A stretch of 64,000 nucleotides of DNA from Anaeromyxobacter sp. (lineage in GTDB: Bacteria; Myxococcota; Myxococcia; Myxococcales; Anaeromyxobacteraceae), in NCBI GenBank assembly GCA_016718565.1, contig JADKCZ010000003.1, positions 62,001-126,000 of the forward strand, read 5' to 3'. The notes beneath the pieces are model-generated. The model saw nothing but the letters and a program-made list of their open reading frames with translations, did not search any database and was not told where the DNA came from. How positions within the stretch are numbered: position 1 is the stretch's first letter; each line of letters opens with the position of its first letter. Made by a program: the position numbers and the translations under genes. This document shows, one piece after another, positions 17,215 through 26,842 of this stretch.

Positions 17215-19182
17215 ATGATCGCCAAAGAGACCATCGTGAAGAAGGTCGCCCGCCTGCTCGGCCTGGCGGCGACGGAGGGCGCCGGCTGGACCGTCGCCGC
17301 CTTCAAGGTGGCCCGGACGCGGACCCGCGCGGTGCTGCTGGAGGCGGCCAGCCTGCTCGGCCTCAGCGGCGTCTCCAAGCTCAAGAAGGAGGACCTGGCC
17401 CGCCAGGTCGTGGACGTCCTGAAGGAGATCCGGAAGGCCGCCGGCCGGGCCACCGAGAGTTCGTCGGCGCCCGCCAGGACCGCCGCCAAGGCCAGGCCGA
17501 CCAAGGCCGCACCCGCAGCCGAGCCCGAGGAGATCACCACGCCCCCGAAGACGCCCCCCAAGGCGAAGGCCGCACCGGACGCCGCAGCCAGCCCCCCCGC
17601 CCAGCCCGCCAGGTCCGCCGAGCCCGCCGCGCCCGCCGCGCCCGTGAAGGCGAAGGCGAAGGCCGCCAGGCCGGCCCCCCGGCCCGAGGCCGCCCAGGCG
17701 GCGGCCGCGCCGGCCGGGGCCGCGCCGGAGCACGACCCCTCCACGGCCGCCAAGCTCGACCTGGGCCCGGCCGGGCGCAGCGAGCCCCACGTGGCGCAGA
17801 TCCCCTGGGGCTACGGGCAGGACCGGGTCACCGCCGCGGCCATCGACCCCGACCGGCTCTACGCCTGGTGGGAGGTCACCGACGTGGCCATCGAGCTGGC
17901 CCGGCACCGGCTCGGGGAGCGCGGGGGGCACGCCTCGCTGGCGCTGCGGGTCTTCGACACCAGCGGGCTCATCTTCGACGGCAGCAACGCCCACTCCTCC
18001 TTCGACCACCGCGTCGACCGCGCCGCGCGCCAGTGGTTCTTCGTCATCGGCAAGCCCACCTCCTCCGCCTACGTGGAGCTGGGGCTGGTGGCGGACGACG
18101 GGGCCTTCGCCCGCATCGCCCGGTCCGGCCGGGTGGACTTCCCGCGCAAGGACGCGGTGGCCTGGGCCGAGCCGGAGTGGATGACCGTGATCGAGGGCCG
18201 GGCGCAGCACCACGGCCCGGCGGCGGGTCGCGGCCCGGACGGCTCGCCGCAGGGCTCGGCCCCGGCCGGCGGCGGCGCGGCCGGCGGCGGACCAGCCGGT
18301 GGTGGGCCGGGCGGCGCGCCGGGTCCGACGGGGAGCCAGGCCGCCGGGGCAGGCCCGGTCCGCTGGGTCACCTGGGTGGAGGGCGCGGCGCCGGGCTTCG
18401 AGGCCGCGCCGCTCTGGATCCTGCGCCAGACCGCCACCGGCAGGCAGCTGCTGGTGGGAGAGCGCTTCGAGGACCGCGTCGAGTGGCGCGAGGTGTCCGC
18501 CGAGGGCTGGTACCAGCTGGCCGGACCGGCCGAGTGGCAGGAGGCCAGCACCGTCACCTCCTGGGAGGCGGGCCCCTTCCAGCACCCGGTGGAGGTCCTG
18601 GACGTGGTGCGCGAGGCCTGGCAGGGGCGCTCCTACGGCTACCAGGTCGGTCCGGTGACCCACGTGGTCCACGGCCCCTGGGAGGTCGTCATCAAGAACC
18701 TGGGCGCCTCGGTCTCGCGCTCGGTGGTGGCGCGCTGGCAGGTCTACCGCTCCTGGGTCACCGACGCCGGCGGCGAGGTGCGCGTCTCGCCGCTCGGCGA
18801 GGCGCCCACGGCCGGCCGGCCGGGCGCCTCGGAGCTCTTGCTGGCCGGGGCCAGCGAGCGGCGCTGGGTGGCGGCCAGCGAGCTCAGGCTGGGCGGCGCC
18901 AGCGAGCTGTGGCGCCTCGGCGCCAGCGAGCTCCGCCTGCGCGGCGCCAGCGAGCGCGCCTGGCTGGGCGGGAGCGAGCGGGTGGCGCAGGGCGCCAGCG
19001 AGCGGGCCGGCCAGCGCGGCAGCGAGGCGCGGCTGGCGGGCGGCAGCGAGGCCCGCCTGGGCGGCGCCAGCGAGGGGCGCCTGGGTGGCGGCAGCGAAGG
19101 GCGGCTGGGCGGCGCCAGCGAGGCCAGGCCAGCCGGCCCGGCCGGCGAGCCCGGCGGGTATCCGACGGTCGGGGAGGCGTGA
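17215..19182 (+). CDS. DUF4912 protein with Rho-N/SAP-like start and GASE-repeat tail
   Basis: The 655-residue protein starts with a helical module (about 1-80) whose GVSKLKKEDLARQVVDVLKE segment resembles Rho-N/SAP nucleic-acid-binding helices. An Ala/Pro/Lys-rich linker runs to about 175. Then comes a DUF4912 domain (about 185-330, starting IPWGYGQDRVTAAAIDPDR and including LYAWWEVTD). A second WVTWVEG domain covers about 380-535. The tail (about 538-650) is built from about 14 copies of an octapeptide of the form G-A/G-S-E-x-R/L-x-x. It is first in a set with a GH57 branching enzyme (2-nt gap) and glgA, so a carbohydrate-sensing or glycogen-scaffold role is inferred. The function of DUF4912 is not established. 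Confidence 0.8.
   Translation: MIAKETIVKKVARLLGLAATEGAGWTVAAFKVARTRTRAVLLEAASLLGLSGVSKLKKEDLARQVVDVLKEIRKAAGRATESSSAPARTAAKARPTKAAPAAEPEEITTPPKTPPKAKAAPDAAASPPAQPARSAEPAAPAAPVKAKAKAARPAPRPEAAQAAAAPAGAAPEHDPSTAAKLDLGPAGRSEPHVAQIPWGYGQDRVTAAAIDPDRLYAWWEVTDVAIELARHRLGERGGHASLALRVFDTSGLIFDGSNAHSSFDHRVDRAARQWFFVIGKPTSSAYVELGLVADDGAFARIARSGRVDFPRKDAVAWAEPEWMTVIEGRAQHHGPAAGRGPDGSPQGSAPAGGGAAGGGPAGGGPGGAPGPTGSQAAGAGPVRWVTWVEGAAPGFEAAPLWILRQTATGRQLLVGERFEDRVEWREVSAEGWYQLAGPAEWQEASTVTSWEAGPFQHPVEVLDVVREAWQGRSYGYQVGPVTHVVHGPWEVVIKNLGASVSRSVVARWQVYRSWVTDAGGEVRVSPLGEAPTAGRPGASELLLAGASERRWVAASELRLGGASELWRLGASELRLRGASERAWLGGSERVAQGASERAGQRGSEARLAGGSEARLGGASEGRLGGGSEGRLGGASEARPAGPAGEPGGYPTVGEA
18820..19135 (+). 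repeat. Degenerate 24-bp repeats encoding GASE octapeptides
   Basis: The core GGCGCCAGCGAG or GGCGGCAGCGAG recurs about every 24 bp. The encoded units read GASERRWV, AASELRLG, GASELWRL, GSEARLAG and similar. The invariant part is Ser-Glu after a small residue. Confidence 0.75.
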
Positions 19183-19184
19183 TC

Positions 19185-20767
19185 ATGGCCAAGGGGTACT
19201 TCGCGCTCGTCCTGCACGCCCACCTGCCGTTCGTCCGTCACCCGGAGGATCCCACGGTGATGGAGGAGCAGTGGCTCTACGAGGCCATCACCGGCACCTA
19301 CCTGCCGCTGCTGCAGGTCTTCGAGGGGCTGCACGCCGACCGCGTGCCGTTCCGCGTGACGGTGTCGCTCTCGGCGCCGCTGCTCTCGATGCTCACCGAC
19401 GACCTGCTCAAGCAGCGCTTCGCCGAGCACCTCGACAAGCTCATCCTGCTGACCGACCGCGAGCTGGAGCGGACCCGGCCCGAGCCGGCCTACCACCGGC
19501 TGGCCCAGCTCTACGCCGACCGGTTCCGGGCGCTGCGCCACACCTGGCGCTGCCACGAGGGCAACCTGGTGCGCGCCTTCCGGCGCCTGCAGGAGGCCGG
19601 CTGCGTGGAGGTCATCACCTCCACCGCCACCCACGGCTTCTTCCCCATGATGGATCGCAACTGGGCCGCCATGCGGGCCCAGGTCCACGTGGCCGCCGAC
19701 CAGTACGAGCGCCACTTCGGCCGGCGGCCCAAGGGCATGTGGCTGGGCGAGTGCGGCTACGTGCCGGGCTGCGACGAGCTGCTGCGCGAGGCGGCGATCC
19801 GCTACTTCATGGTGGACACCCACGCGGTGCTCTTCGCCGACCGGCGCCCGGCGGCGGGGTCCTACGCCCCGCTCTACTGCCCCAGCGGCGTGGCCGCCTT
19901 CGCCCGCGACACGGAGTCGTCGCAGCAGGTCTGGAGCGCCAAGGAGGGCTACCCGGGCGACCCGCACTACCGCGACTTCTACCGCGACGTGGGCTTCGAC
20001 CTGCCGCTCGACTACATCGGCCCGTTCGTGCACGCCACCGGGCTGCGCATGTACACCGGCGTGAAGTACCACGCCATCACCCACGACAAGCTGCACGACA
20101 AGTGGATCTACGACCCGGAGGCGGCGCGCCGCCGGGTGGGGAGCACGCCACCCACTTCCGCCAGAACCGGGTGCGGCAGGTGGAGGCGCTGGCGCCCCAC
20201 CTGGACCGGCCGCCGCTGGTCCTCAGCCCCTACGACGCCGAGCTCTACGGCCACTGGTGGTACGAGGGGCCCCAGTTCCTCGACGACGTCTTCCGCCAGC
20301 TCCACTTCGACCAGGGCACGGTGGAGGCCATCACGCCGGGCGACTACCTCGAGCGCCACCCCACCAACCAGGTGGCCACCCCCAGCCTCTCGTCCTGGGG
20401 CGCCAAGGGCTACGCCGAGTACTGGTGCAACGAGACCAACGCCTGGACCTACCGGCACGCCCACGTGGCGGCCGAGCGCATGGTCGAGCTGGCACGGCGC
20501 CACCCGGACGCCACCGGCCTGACCCGGCGGGCCCTCAACCAGGCCGCCCGCGAGCTGCTGCTGCAGCAGTCGAGCGACTGGGCCTTCATCATGACCACCG
20601 GCACCACCGTGCCCTACGCCACGCGCCGCTTCAACGAGCACACGGTGCGCTTCACCCGGCTCTACGAGGACCTCAAGGCGGGCCGCCTGGACGAGACCTA
20701 CCTGGCCGAGCTGGAGGGCAAGGACAACGCCTTCCCGCACGTCGACTACCGCGTCTACGCGACCTGA
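19185..20767 (+). pseudogene. GH57 1,4-alpha-glucan branching enzyme, frameshifted in this sequence
   Basis: The two halves together make a protein of about 527 residues of glycoside hydrolase family 57. HAHLPFVRHPE opens the chain and WLGECGY holds the predicted nucleophile Glu189. SPYDAELYGHWWYEGP in the second half holds the acid/base Asp. The enzyme would form alpha-1,6 branches in glycogen. The first half reads in frame from ATG 19185. At the G run 20138-20141 one base is missing (GTG GGG AG where GTG GGG GAG is expected), and the family match continues at once in another frame to the TGA at 20767. Both halves look fully conserved, so this is a recent lesion or a sequencing error. Confidence 0.85.
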
Positions 20768-20770
20768 GGC

Positions 20771-22285
20771 ATGGACCACCGCGCCCCGCTGAAGGTCCTC
20801 GTGGTGGCCTCCGAGGTCGCCCCGTTCGCCAAGACCGGCGGGCTGGGCGACGTCATCGGCGCCCTGCCCAAGGCGCTGCACCGGCGCGGCATCGACGCGC
20901 GGGTGGTGGCGCCCCTCTACGCCGGCCTGGACTGGAACGCCCTGGAGCGGCTGGACGGCGCGGTGGACGTGCCCATGTGGTGGGGCACCGCCCGCGCCGG
21001 CGTCCGGCTGGGGCGCGCCCCCGGCAGCGACGTCCCCGTCTACTTCCTCGAGTACCACCGCTACTTCGACCGGCCCTTCCTCTACGGCCGGCCCGGCGAG
21101 GGGTACGACGACAACCTGGAGCGCTTCACCTTCCTGTCGCGCGGGGCGCTGGAGCTGTGCAAGTCCCTCAACTTCCTGCCCGACGTGATCAACGCCAACG
21201 ACTGGCAGACGGCGCTGGTGCCGATCTACGTGAACACGGTGGAGTGGGGCAAGCCGCTGCACGCCGCCGCCACCGTCTTCACCATCCACAACATGGCGCA
21301 CCAGGGCGTCACCGGGCCCGGCTCGCTCTTCGTCACCGGGCTGGGCCAGGGCCACTTCCACCCGGGCGAGCTGGAGCACTTCGGCGCCCTCAACCTGATG
21401 AAGGGCGGGCTGGCGCACGCCACCCTGCTGTCCACGGTCAGCCCCACCTACGCCGAGGAGATCCAGACCCCGGCCTTCGGCTGCGGCCTGGACGGCCTGC
21501 TGGCGTCGCGGCGCGCCGACCTGCGCGGCATCCTGAACGGCATCGACGTGGACGAGTGGAACCCGGCCAGCGACCCGTTCCTGCCGGCCAGCTACTCGGC
21601 CGAGGACCTGGCCGGCAAGGCCACCTGCAAGGCCGCCCTGCAGCGCGAGGCCGGCCTGCCCGAGGACCCCGGCGTGCCGCTCTTCGGCCTGGTGGGGCGG
21701 CTCACCGGGCAGAAGGGCTCCGACGTGGTGGCCCACACCCTGGAGCGGGTGCTGGGCTGGGACGCCCAGGTGGTGCTGCTGGGCGCCGGCGACCGCGAGG
21801 CCGAGCACTTCTTCGGCACCCTCTCGGCGCGCCGCCCCGACCGCTTCAAGGCCTGGATCGGCTTCGACAACGGCCTGGCCCACCGCATCGAGGCCGGCGC
21901 CGACTTCTTCGTCATGCCCTCGCGCTTCGAGCCCTGCGGCCTGAACCAGCTCTACAGCCTGCGCTACGGCACCCTGCCCATCGTGCGGGCCACCGGCGGC
22001 CTCAAGGACACGGTGGAGGGGTACGACGAGGCCAGCGGCGGCGGCACCGGCTTCGTCTTCGGCGACCTGACCCCGCAGGCGCTGGGCGACACCATCGGCT
22101 GGGCCCTCTCCACCTGGTTCGACCGGCCCCACCACGTGGACGCCATGCGCCGCCGCGCCATGGCCCAGGACTTCTCCTGGGACCACGAGGCGGCCGCCTA
22201 CGAGCGGCTCTACCTCGACGCCTACCAGCGACGGCGCGGCCACGCCTTCCCGGGCTGGGTGCTGGGGCGGGACGGCCGGCGCTGA
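20771..22285 (+). CDS. glgA: Glycogen synthase (GT5)
   Basis: The 504-residue enzyme extends alpha-1,4-glucan chains from a nucleotide sugar (ADP-glucose in most bacteria). KTGGLGDVIGALP (19-31) is the sugar-nucleotide-binding KxGGL motif. ANDWQTALVPIY and TIHNMAHQG follow in the N-terminal GT-B domain. SRFEPCGLNQLYSLRYGT is the C-terminal donor-site motif with the conserved Glu. The start is only 3 nt after the GH57 stop, so the two are surely co-transcribed; the branching enzyme would act on GlgA's product. No glgC or glgP is present in the window. Confidence 0.93.
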   Translation: MDHRAPLKVLVVASEVAPFAKTGGLGDVIGALPKALHRRGIDARVVAPLYAGLDWNALERLDGAVDVPMWWGTARAGVRLGRAPGSDVPVYFLEYHRYFDRPFLYGRPGEGYDDNLERFTFLSRGALELCKSLNFLPDVINANDWQTALVPIYVNTVEWGKPLHAAATVFTIHNMAHQGVTGPGSLFVTGLGQGHFHPGELEHFGALNLMKGGLAHATLLSTVSPTYAEEIQTPAFGCGLDGLLASRRADLRGILNGIDVDEWNPASDPFLPASYSAEDLAGKATCKAALQREAGLPEDPGVPLFGLVGRLTGQKGSDVVAHTLERVLGWDAQVVLLGAGDREAEHFFGTLSARRPDRFKAWIGFDNGLAHRIEAGADFFVMPSRFEPCGLNQLYSLRYGTLPIVRATGGLKDTVEGYDEASGGGTGFVFGDLTPQALGDTIGWALSTWFDRPHHVDAMRRRAMAQDFSWDHEAAAYERLYLDAYQRRRGHAFPGWVLGRDGRR

Positions 22286-22595
22286 CCGGCCGGGGGCCCC
22301 GCCTTCCCCTTCCAGGCGAGGGCGCGGGACCGGACGCCGCGGCCCCCCCCCGCTCGCCGCCGACGTGCGTGCCGTCCCCACCTCCACCCTCCAGCCCGGG
22401 CGGAGTGGGTCGTCCTGGGTGGCGCGCGAACCACCCCGGGTCAGGACCGCCCGCGCCGCCGCGCACACCGCACCGGCCGCCTCCCCCGCAGAACGCCCCG
22501 ACACTCGCCCGTTGGCGTGTCCGCGAAGGCGGCCGTCCGCCGCCACCCTGCTGGCACGCCGGTGGCAATCGACCAGGGCCGAACCGAGGGATCAC
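22286..22595. other. Intergenic region between glgA and the signalling operon
   Basis: This 310-nt stretch is very GC-rich, with a C run near 22345-22352 and a GGCCGGGGGCCCC palindrome-like segment just after glgA that could stop transcription. No promoter motif stands out, and I see no gene. Confidence 0.3.
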
Positions 22596-23078
22596 ATGCC
22601 CACCGCCACCATCCTGATCGTCGACGACGACGCCACCCTGCTCGAGTCCCTGGGGCGCGCCCTGGGGCGCACCTACCGGGTCCTGCTGGCCGAGAGCGGC
22701 GCCGACGCCCTCCAGCTGCTCGAGCAGGAGACGGTGGACGTGGTCGTCTCCGACCACCACATGCCCGGCATGACCGGCGCCCAGCTCCTGCAGCAGGTGG
22801 CGACCCGCCGGGAGGGCACGGTGCGCATCCTCTCCTCCGCCCAGCCCGATCTGGCCATGGCCATCAAGGCCATCAACCAGGGAGACGTCTTCCGCATCCT
22901 GGTGAAGCCGGTCGAGCTGGCCGAGCTGCAGGTGGCGGTCCACCTGGCCGTCGAGAAGCTCCAGCTGGAGCGCGAGCACCGGGCGCTGCGCTCGCTGGTG
23001 GCCGCCCACCCCGAGCTGGAGCGCGAGCTCGAGCAGCGCCTCTCCGCCCTCTGGCCCTCGAAGGGAGCCACCCCGTGA
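22596..23078 (+). CDS. Response regulator receiver protein with coiled-coil tail
   Basis: The 160-residue protein has one CheY-like receiver domain. Acidic residues at 10-12 precede the phospho-acceptor Asp53 (SDHHMPGMTG), and Lys107 is in ILVKPVE. The arrangement with HHMPGM resembles the receivers of RpfG-type regulators, but the HD-GYP output domain is absent. A Glu/Leu-rich helical tail (about 118-152) could dimerise. It opens a five-gene cluster and its stop overlaps the next GTG (GTGA). It probably passes phosphate within this kinase set; no DNA-binding domain is present. Confidence 0.88.
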   Translation: MPTATILIVDDDATLLESLGRALGRTYRVLLAESGADALQLLEQETVDVVVSDHHMPGMTGAQLLQQVATRREGTVRILSSAQPDLAMAIKAINQGDVFRILVKPVELAELQVAVHLAVEKLQLEREHRALRSLVAAHPELERELEQRLSALWPSKGATP

Positions 23079-23983
23079 CGCTCCGCACCTGGTCGATCCT
23101 GCTCGGCTGCGCCGGGCTGCTCGGCGCCGCAACGCCGGGCGTCGCCCTCGAGGAGGCGGGCGGCGACCTGGCCGCCGTCCAGCGGCGCGGCGTGCTGCGC
23201 CACGTCGGGGTCCCCTACGCCAACTTCGTCACCGGCAGCGGCGACGGGCTGGACGTGGAGCTGGTGACCCTCTTCGCCAGGAAGCTCGGGGTCCGCTACG
23301 AGTACGTCAGGACCGAGTGGGGCAAGGCCATCCCCGACCTGGTCGGCAAGCTGGTCTCCTCCAAGGTGGGCCTGGACCAGGCCGCCCCGGCCCCCATCCG
23401 CGGCGACGTGCTCGCCAACGGCGTCACCATCCTGCCCTGGCGCGAGCGGGCGGTGGCCTTCTCGGCCCCCTACTTCCCGACCCAGGTCTGGGTGATGGCG
23501 CGCGCCGACTCGCCGGTGCAGCCCATCCGCCCCTCCGGCAGCATCGAGAAGGACATCGAGGCGGTGCGCGCCCTGCTGGCGGCTCGCCGCCTCCTCAGCG
23601 TGCCCGGCACCTGCCTGGAGCCGTCGCTCTACCAGCTCGAGCCCACCGGGGCGAAGGTGGTGACGCTCAAGGTGGAGCTCAACGAGGTGGCCCCGGCGCT
23701 GCTCAAGGGCGACGGCGAGCTCTCCCTGCTCGACGTGGCCGACGCCATGATCGCCCTGGAGAAGTGGCCCGGGAAGCTGAAGGTCATCGGCCCCATCAGC
23801 GCGCCGCAGGAGATGGCGGTGGCCTTCCGCAAGGACGCCCCGCAGCTGCGCGCCGCCTTCGACGCCTTCCTGGCGGAGGCGCGCCGCGACGGCACCTACG
23901 ACCGGCTGGTGGCCAGGTACTTCCCCGAGGTGCACCTCTACTTCCCCAAGGCCTTCGCCAGGGTCGGGGCCAAGGGGCCCTAG
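23075..23983 (+). CDS. Periplasmic solute-binding protein (SBP_bac_3 type)
   Basis: The 302-residue protein has a signal peptide (about 1-25, ending ATPGVALEE) and a type II periplasmic binding fold similar to amino-acid-binding proteins. RRGVLRHVGVPYANFV starts the first lobe. The segment WRERAVAFSAPYFPTQVWVM is the usual mid-region. There are no ABC permease genes next to it; instead it sits between a receiver and a hybrid kinase. It therefore more likely senses a ligand for the kinase than imports it. The start GTG overlaps the preceding stop, and the stop TAG directly abuts the kinase GTG. Confidence 0.85.
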   Translation: MTLRTWSILLGCAGLLGAATPGVALEEAGGDLAAVQRRGVLRHVGVPYANFVTGSGDGLDVELVTLFARKLGVRYEYVRTEWGKAIPDLVGKLVSSKVGLDQAAPAPIRGDVLANGVTILPWRERAVAFSAPYFPTQVWVMARADSPVQPIRPSGSIEKDIEAVRALLAARRLLSVPGTCLEPSLYQLEPTGAKVVTLKVELNEVAPALLKGDGELSLLDVADAMIALEKWPGKLKVIGPISAPQEMAVAFRKDAPQLRAAFDAFLAEARRDGTYDRLVARYFPEVHLYFPKAFARVGAKGP

Positions 23984-26812
23984 GTGGCGGCGGCGGACCG
24001 CCTGGCCGCCGAGGGCCGGCGGGGCTGGCGCAGGTGGCGCCTCGGCGCCATCGTCGCCGCCGGCGCCATCCTGGTGGCCCTGGTGGCCACCCTGCTCTGG
24101 GTCAACTACCGGTCTGCCACCCGCGTCCGCCAGCAGGTGCTGGCGCAGCACCAGAAGGCCTTCCAGCTGCGGGCCGCCGCCCTGGCCCACTTCGTCTCCT
24201 CGGCCGGCGAGGACCTGCGCTACCTGGCCGACTCGCGCGAGGTGGCCGGCTTCTACGAGAACCGCGACCTCGGCATGAGCATGGAGTACGGGCTCGGCAT
24301 GAGCCTGTTCCCGGTGCGGGAGCGGCTGCGCGCCCTGGTGGTGGGCGTGGGCCTGCCCGGCCCGTCCCGCTTCACCGGCGTGGCGCTGATCGACGCCGAC
24401 GGCACGCGGCTCTCCGAGGCCGGCGAGCGGGTGGAGGCGCTGCCGGACCACCAGCCCGAGCCGGTCCGCCAGGGCGGCGACGCCACCCGGGTGGAGCTGA
24501 GCGAGGACCGGCGGCGCCTGGTGGTGACCCGCACCCACTGGTTCAAGGGGCGCTTCGCCGGCCGGGTCGTCGGCTGGCTCCGGCCCGGGAGCGTGGCGGC
24601 GGCCATGGCCGGCGAGGAGGGGACCGAGGACACCGCCTCCACCTACTTCATCCTGGACGCCGCCGGCCGCTCCTACCAGCCGGCCCCGGAGCTGCCGGAG
24701 CCGGCCCTGCCGCCCGGCCTGGCCGACCTGCCCAGCGACGGCCGCATGGTCGAGCTGGCGTCGGCCGACGGCCAGGAGGCGGTGCTGCTCGGCCTGCGGG
24801 TGGGCCTGCCTGGCCAGCCGCTCTCGGTGGTGGACGTGGACGATCTCGGGGACCTGGTGGGCCCGGGGTCTCCGGCCGCCAGCCTCCTGGGGCTGGCGCT
24901 GGCCGCCGCGGCGGTGCTCGGCGTGGTGCTCTTCGCCGTGCACGCCACCACCCGCTCCCTGGCGCTGGGGATCCGGCTGGAGGAGTCGCTGTGGCGCGAG
25001 CGCGAGGTGGGGGAGAAGCACGCCGCGCTGGAGCGGGTGGAGCGCGAGCGGCGCCGGCTCTGGCAGGCGGTCAACCAGAGCCCGGCCCTGGTGGTCATCA
25101 CCGACGCGCAGGGGCAGGTCGAGTTCGTCAACCCCACCTACGAGCGGCTCACCGGCTACGCCGAGGCGGAGGCGCTGGGCCGGCAGGCCGGGCTGATCCG
25201 CTCCGGCGCCCACCCGCCCGCCTTCTACCGGGAGGTGGCGCGCACCCTGGCCGGCGGCGCCACCTGGAGCGGCGAGCTGTGCGCCCGCAAGCGCTGGGGC
25301 GAGCTCTTCTGGCTGGCCCTCTCCATCTCGCCGGCCCGCGACGAGCAGGGCGTGGTGACCCACCTCATCGCCCTGGGCGAGGACATCACCGCCAGGCGCC
25401 TGGCGGCCCAGGAGCTGGAGCGGGCCCGCGACGAGGCCCAGGCGGCCAACAAGGCCAAGAGCGCCTTCCTGGCCAACATGTCCCACGAGATCCGCACCCC
25501 CCTCAACGCCATCCTGGGCTACTCGCAGCTCATGACCCGGGACGACGCGCTGGGTGAGGGCTCGCGGCGCAGCCTCGAGATCATCAACCGGAGCGGGGAG
25601 CACCTGCTCTCGCTGCTCAACGAGGTGCTGGAGATCTCCCGGATCGAGGCCGGCCGGGTGGTGCTGGAGGCCGCCCCCTTCGACCTGCACGCCATGCTCC
25701 GCGACCTGACGGGCATGTTCCTGCTCAAGGCCCGCGACAAGGGGCTGGAGTTCGAGGTGGAGCGTGGCCCCGAGCTGCCCCAGGTGCTGGTGGGCGACGA
25801 GGGCAAGGTGCGCCAGGTGCTGGTGAACCTGCTCGGCAACGCCGTCAAGTTCACCCGCCAGGGCGGCGTGGTGCTGCGGGTGGAGGTCCTGCGCAGCGGC
25901 GCCCGGCTGCGGCTGCGCGCCGAGGTGACCGACACCGGGCCCGGCATCGCCCGCGAGGAGCTGTCGCGGCTCTTCCGCGAGTTCGAGCAGACCTCCAGCG
26001 GCCGCGCCCTGCAGAGCGGCACGGGGCTGGGCCTGGCCATCAGCCGCGGCTATGCCCGCCTGCTGGGCGGCGACCTGACAGTCACCAGCGAGCCCGGCCA
26101 GGGGTCGGCCTTCCGCCTCGAGCTGCCGGTCGAGATCGGGGCCGCCGCCGCGGCGACGGCGCCGGCGGCGCGCCGGGTGGTGGCGCTGCGCGGGCCCGGC
26201 CCTGGCCCCCGCATCCTGCTGGTGGACGACCAGGAGGCCAACCGCGACTGGCTGCGCCAGGTGCTGCAGGCCATCGGCTTCGAGCTGCGCGAGGCGGCCG
26301 ATGGCCACGCCGCCATGGCGGCCTGGCGCGCCTGGGCCCCGGCGCTGGTGCTGATGGACCTGCGCATGCCGGGCATGGGCGGCCTGGAGGCCACCCGCGC
26401 CATCCGCGCCGAGCCGGGCGGCGCCGCCACCCGCATCGTGGTCCTGACCGCCAGCGCCCTGGAGTCGGAGCGCGACGAGGTGCTGGCCGCCGGGGCGGAC
26501 GCCGTCCTCACCAAGCCGGTGCGCGAGCCGCGCCTCCTCGAGCTGATGGGCCGGCTGCTCGGGCTGGAGTACCTGGAGGCCGAGCCGCCCGCCGCCCCGG
26601 CCACGGCCGGCGCGGACCTGACCCCGGCCGGCCTGGCCGGCGTGCCGGCCCCGCTGCTGGAGGCGCTGCGCCAGGCCACCCGCCGCGGCGACATCGACCG
26701 GATGGGCCAGCTCATCGACGAGGTGGACGGCTCGTCCGCGCTCGCCGCCGCCGCCCTGCGGGCGCTGGCCGCCCGCTACGACTACGACGCCCTGCACCGC
26801 GCCCTCGGGTGA
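23984..26812 (+). CDS. Hybrid sensor histidine kinase (periplasmic sensor, PAS, HisKA, HATPase, receiver)
   Basis: The 942-residue membrane kinase has transmembrane segments at about 20-40 and 299-324 flanking a periplasmic sensor of about 260 residues. A coiled linker leads to a PAS domain (about 365-475). The HisKA segment FLANMSHEIRTPLN carries phospho-acceptor His501. Next come a HATPase domain (NLLGNAVKF, DTGPGI, GTGLGLAIS) and a receiver domain with Asp792 (LVLMDLRMPGMGG). A helical C-terminal tail of about 70 residues follows. It starts with GTG immediately after the binding-protein stop, so the pair probably forms one sensor. The receiver can pass phosphate onward, or back to the neighbouring receiver proteins. 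Confidence 0.92.
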   Translation: MAAADRLAAEGRRGWRRWRLGAIVAAGAILVALVATLLWVNYRSATRVRQQVLAQHQKAFQLRAAALAHFVSSAGEDLRYLADSREVAGFYENRDLGMSMEYGLGMSLFPVRERLRALVVGVGLPGPSRFTGVALIDADGTRLSEAGERVEALPDHQPEPVRQGGDATRVELSEDRRRLVVTRTHWFKGRFAGRVVGWLRPGSVAAAMAGEEGTEDTASTYFILDAAGRSYQPAPELPEPALPPGLADLPSDGRMVELASADGQEAVLLGLRVGLPGQPLSVVDVDDLGDLVGPGSPAASLLGLALAAAAVLGVVLFAVHATTRSLALGIRLEESLWREREVGEKHAALERVERERRRLWQAVNQSPALVVITDAQGQVEFVNPTYERLTGYAEAEALGRQAGLIRSGAHPPAFYREVARTLAGGATWSGELCARKRWGELFWLALSISPARDEQGVVTHLIALGEDITARRLAAQELERARDEAQAANKAKSAFLANMSHEIRTPLNAILGYSQLMTRDDALGEGSRRSLEIINRSGEHLLSLLNEVLEISRIEAGRVVLEAAPFDLHAMLRDLTGMFLLKARDKGLEFEVERGPELPQVLVGDEGKVRQVLVNLLGNAVKFTRQGGVVLRVEVLRSGARLRLRAEVTDTGPGIAREELSRLFREFEQTSSGRALQSGTGLGLAISRGYARLLGGDLTVTSEPGQGSAFRLELPVEIGAAAAATAPAARRVVALRGPGPGPRILLVDDQEANRDWLRQVLQAIGFELREAADGHAAMAAWRAWAPALVLMDLRMPGMGGLEATRAIRAEPGGAATRIVVLTASALESERDEVLAAGADAVLTKPVREPRLLELMGRLLGLEYLEAEPPAAPATAGADLTPAGLAGVPAPLLEALRQATRRGDIDRMGQLIDEVDGSSALAAAALRALAARYDYDALHRALG

Positions 26813-26842
26813 CCCCCCGGCGCGCCAACCCCCGGACCACCC

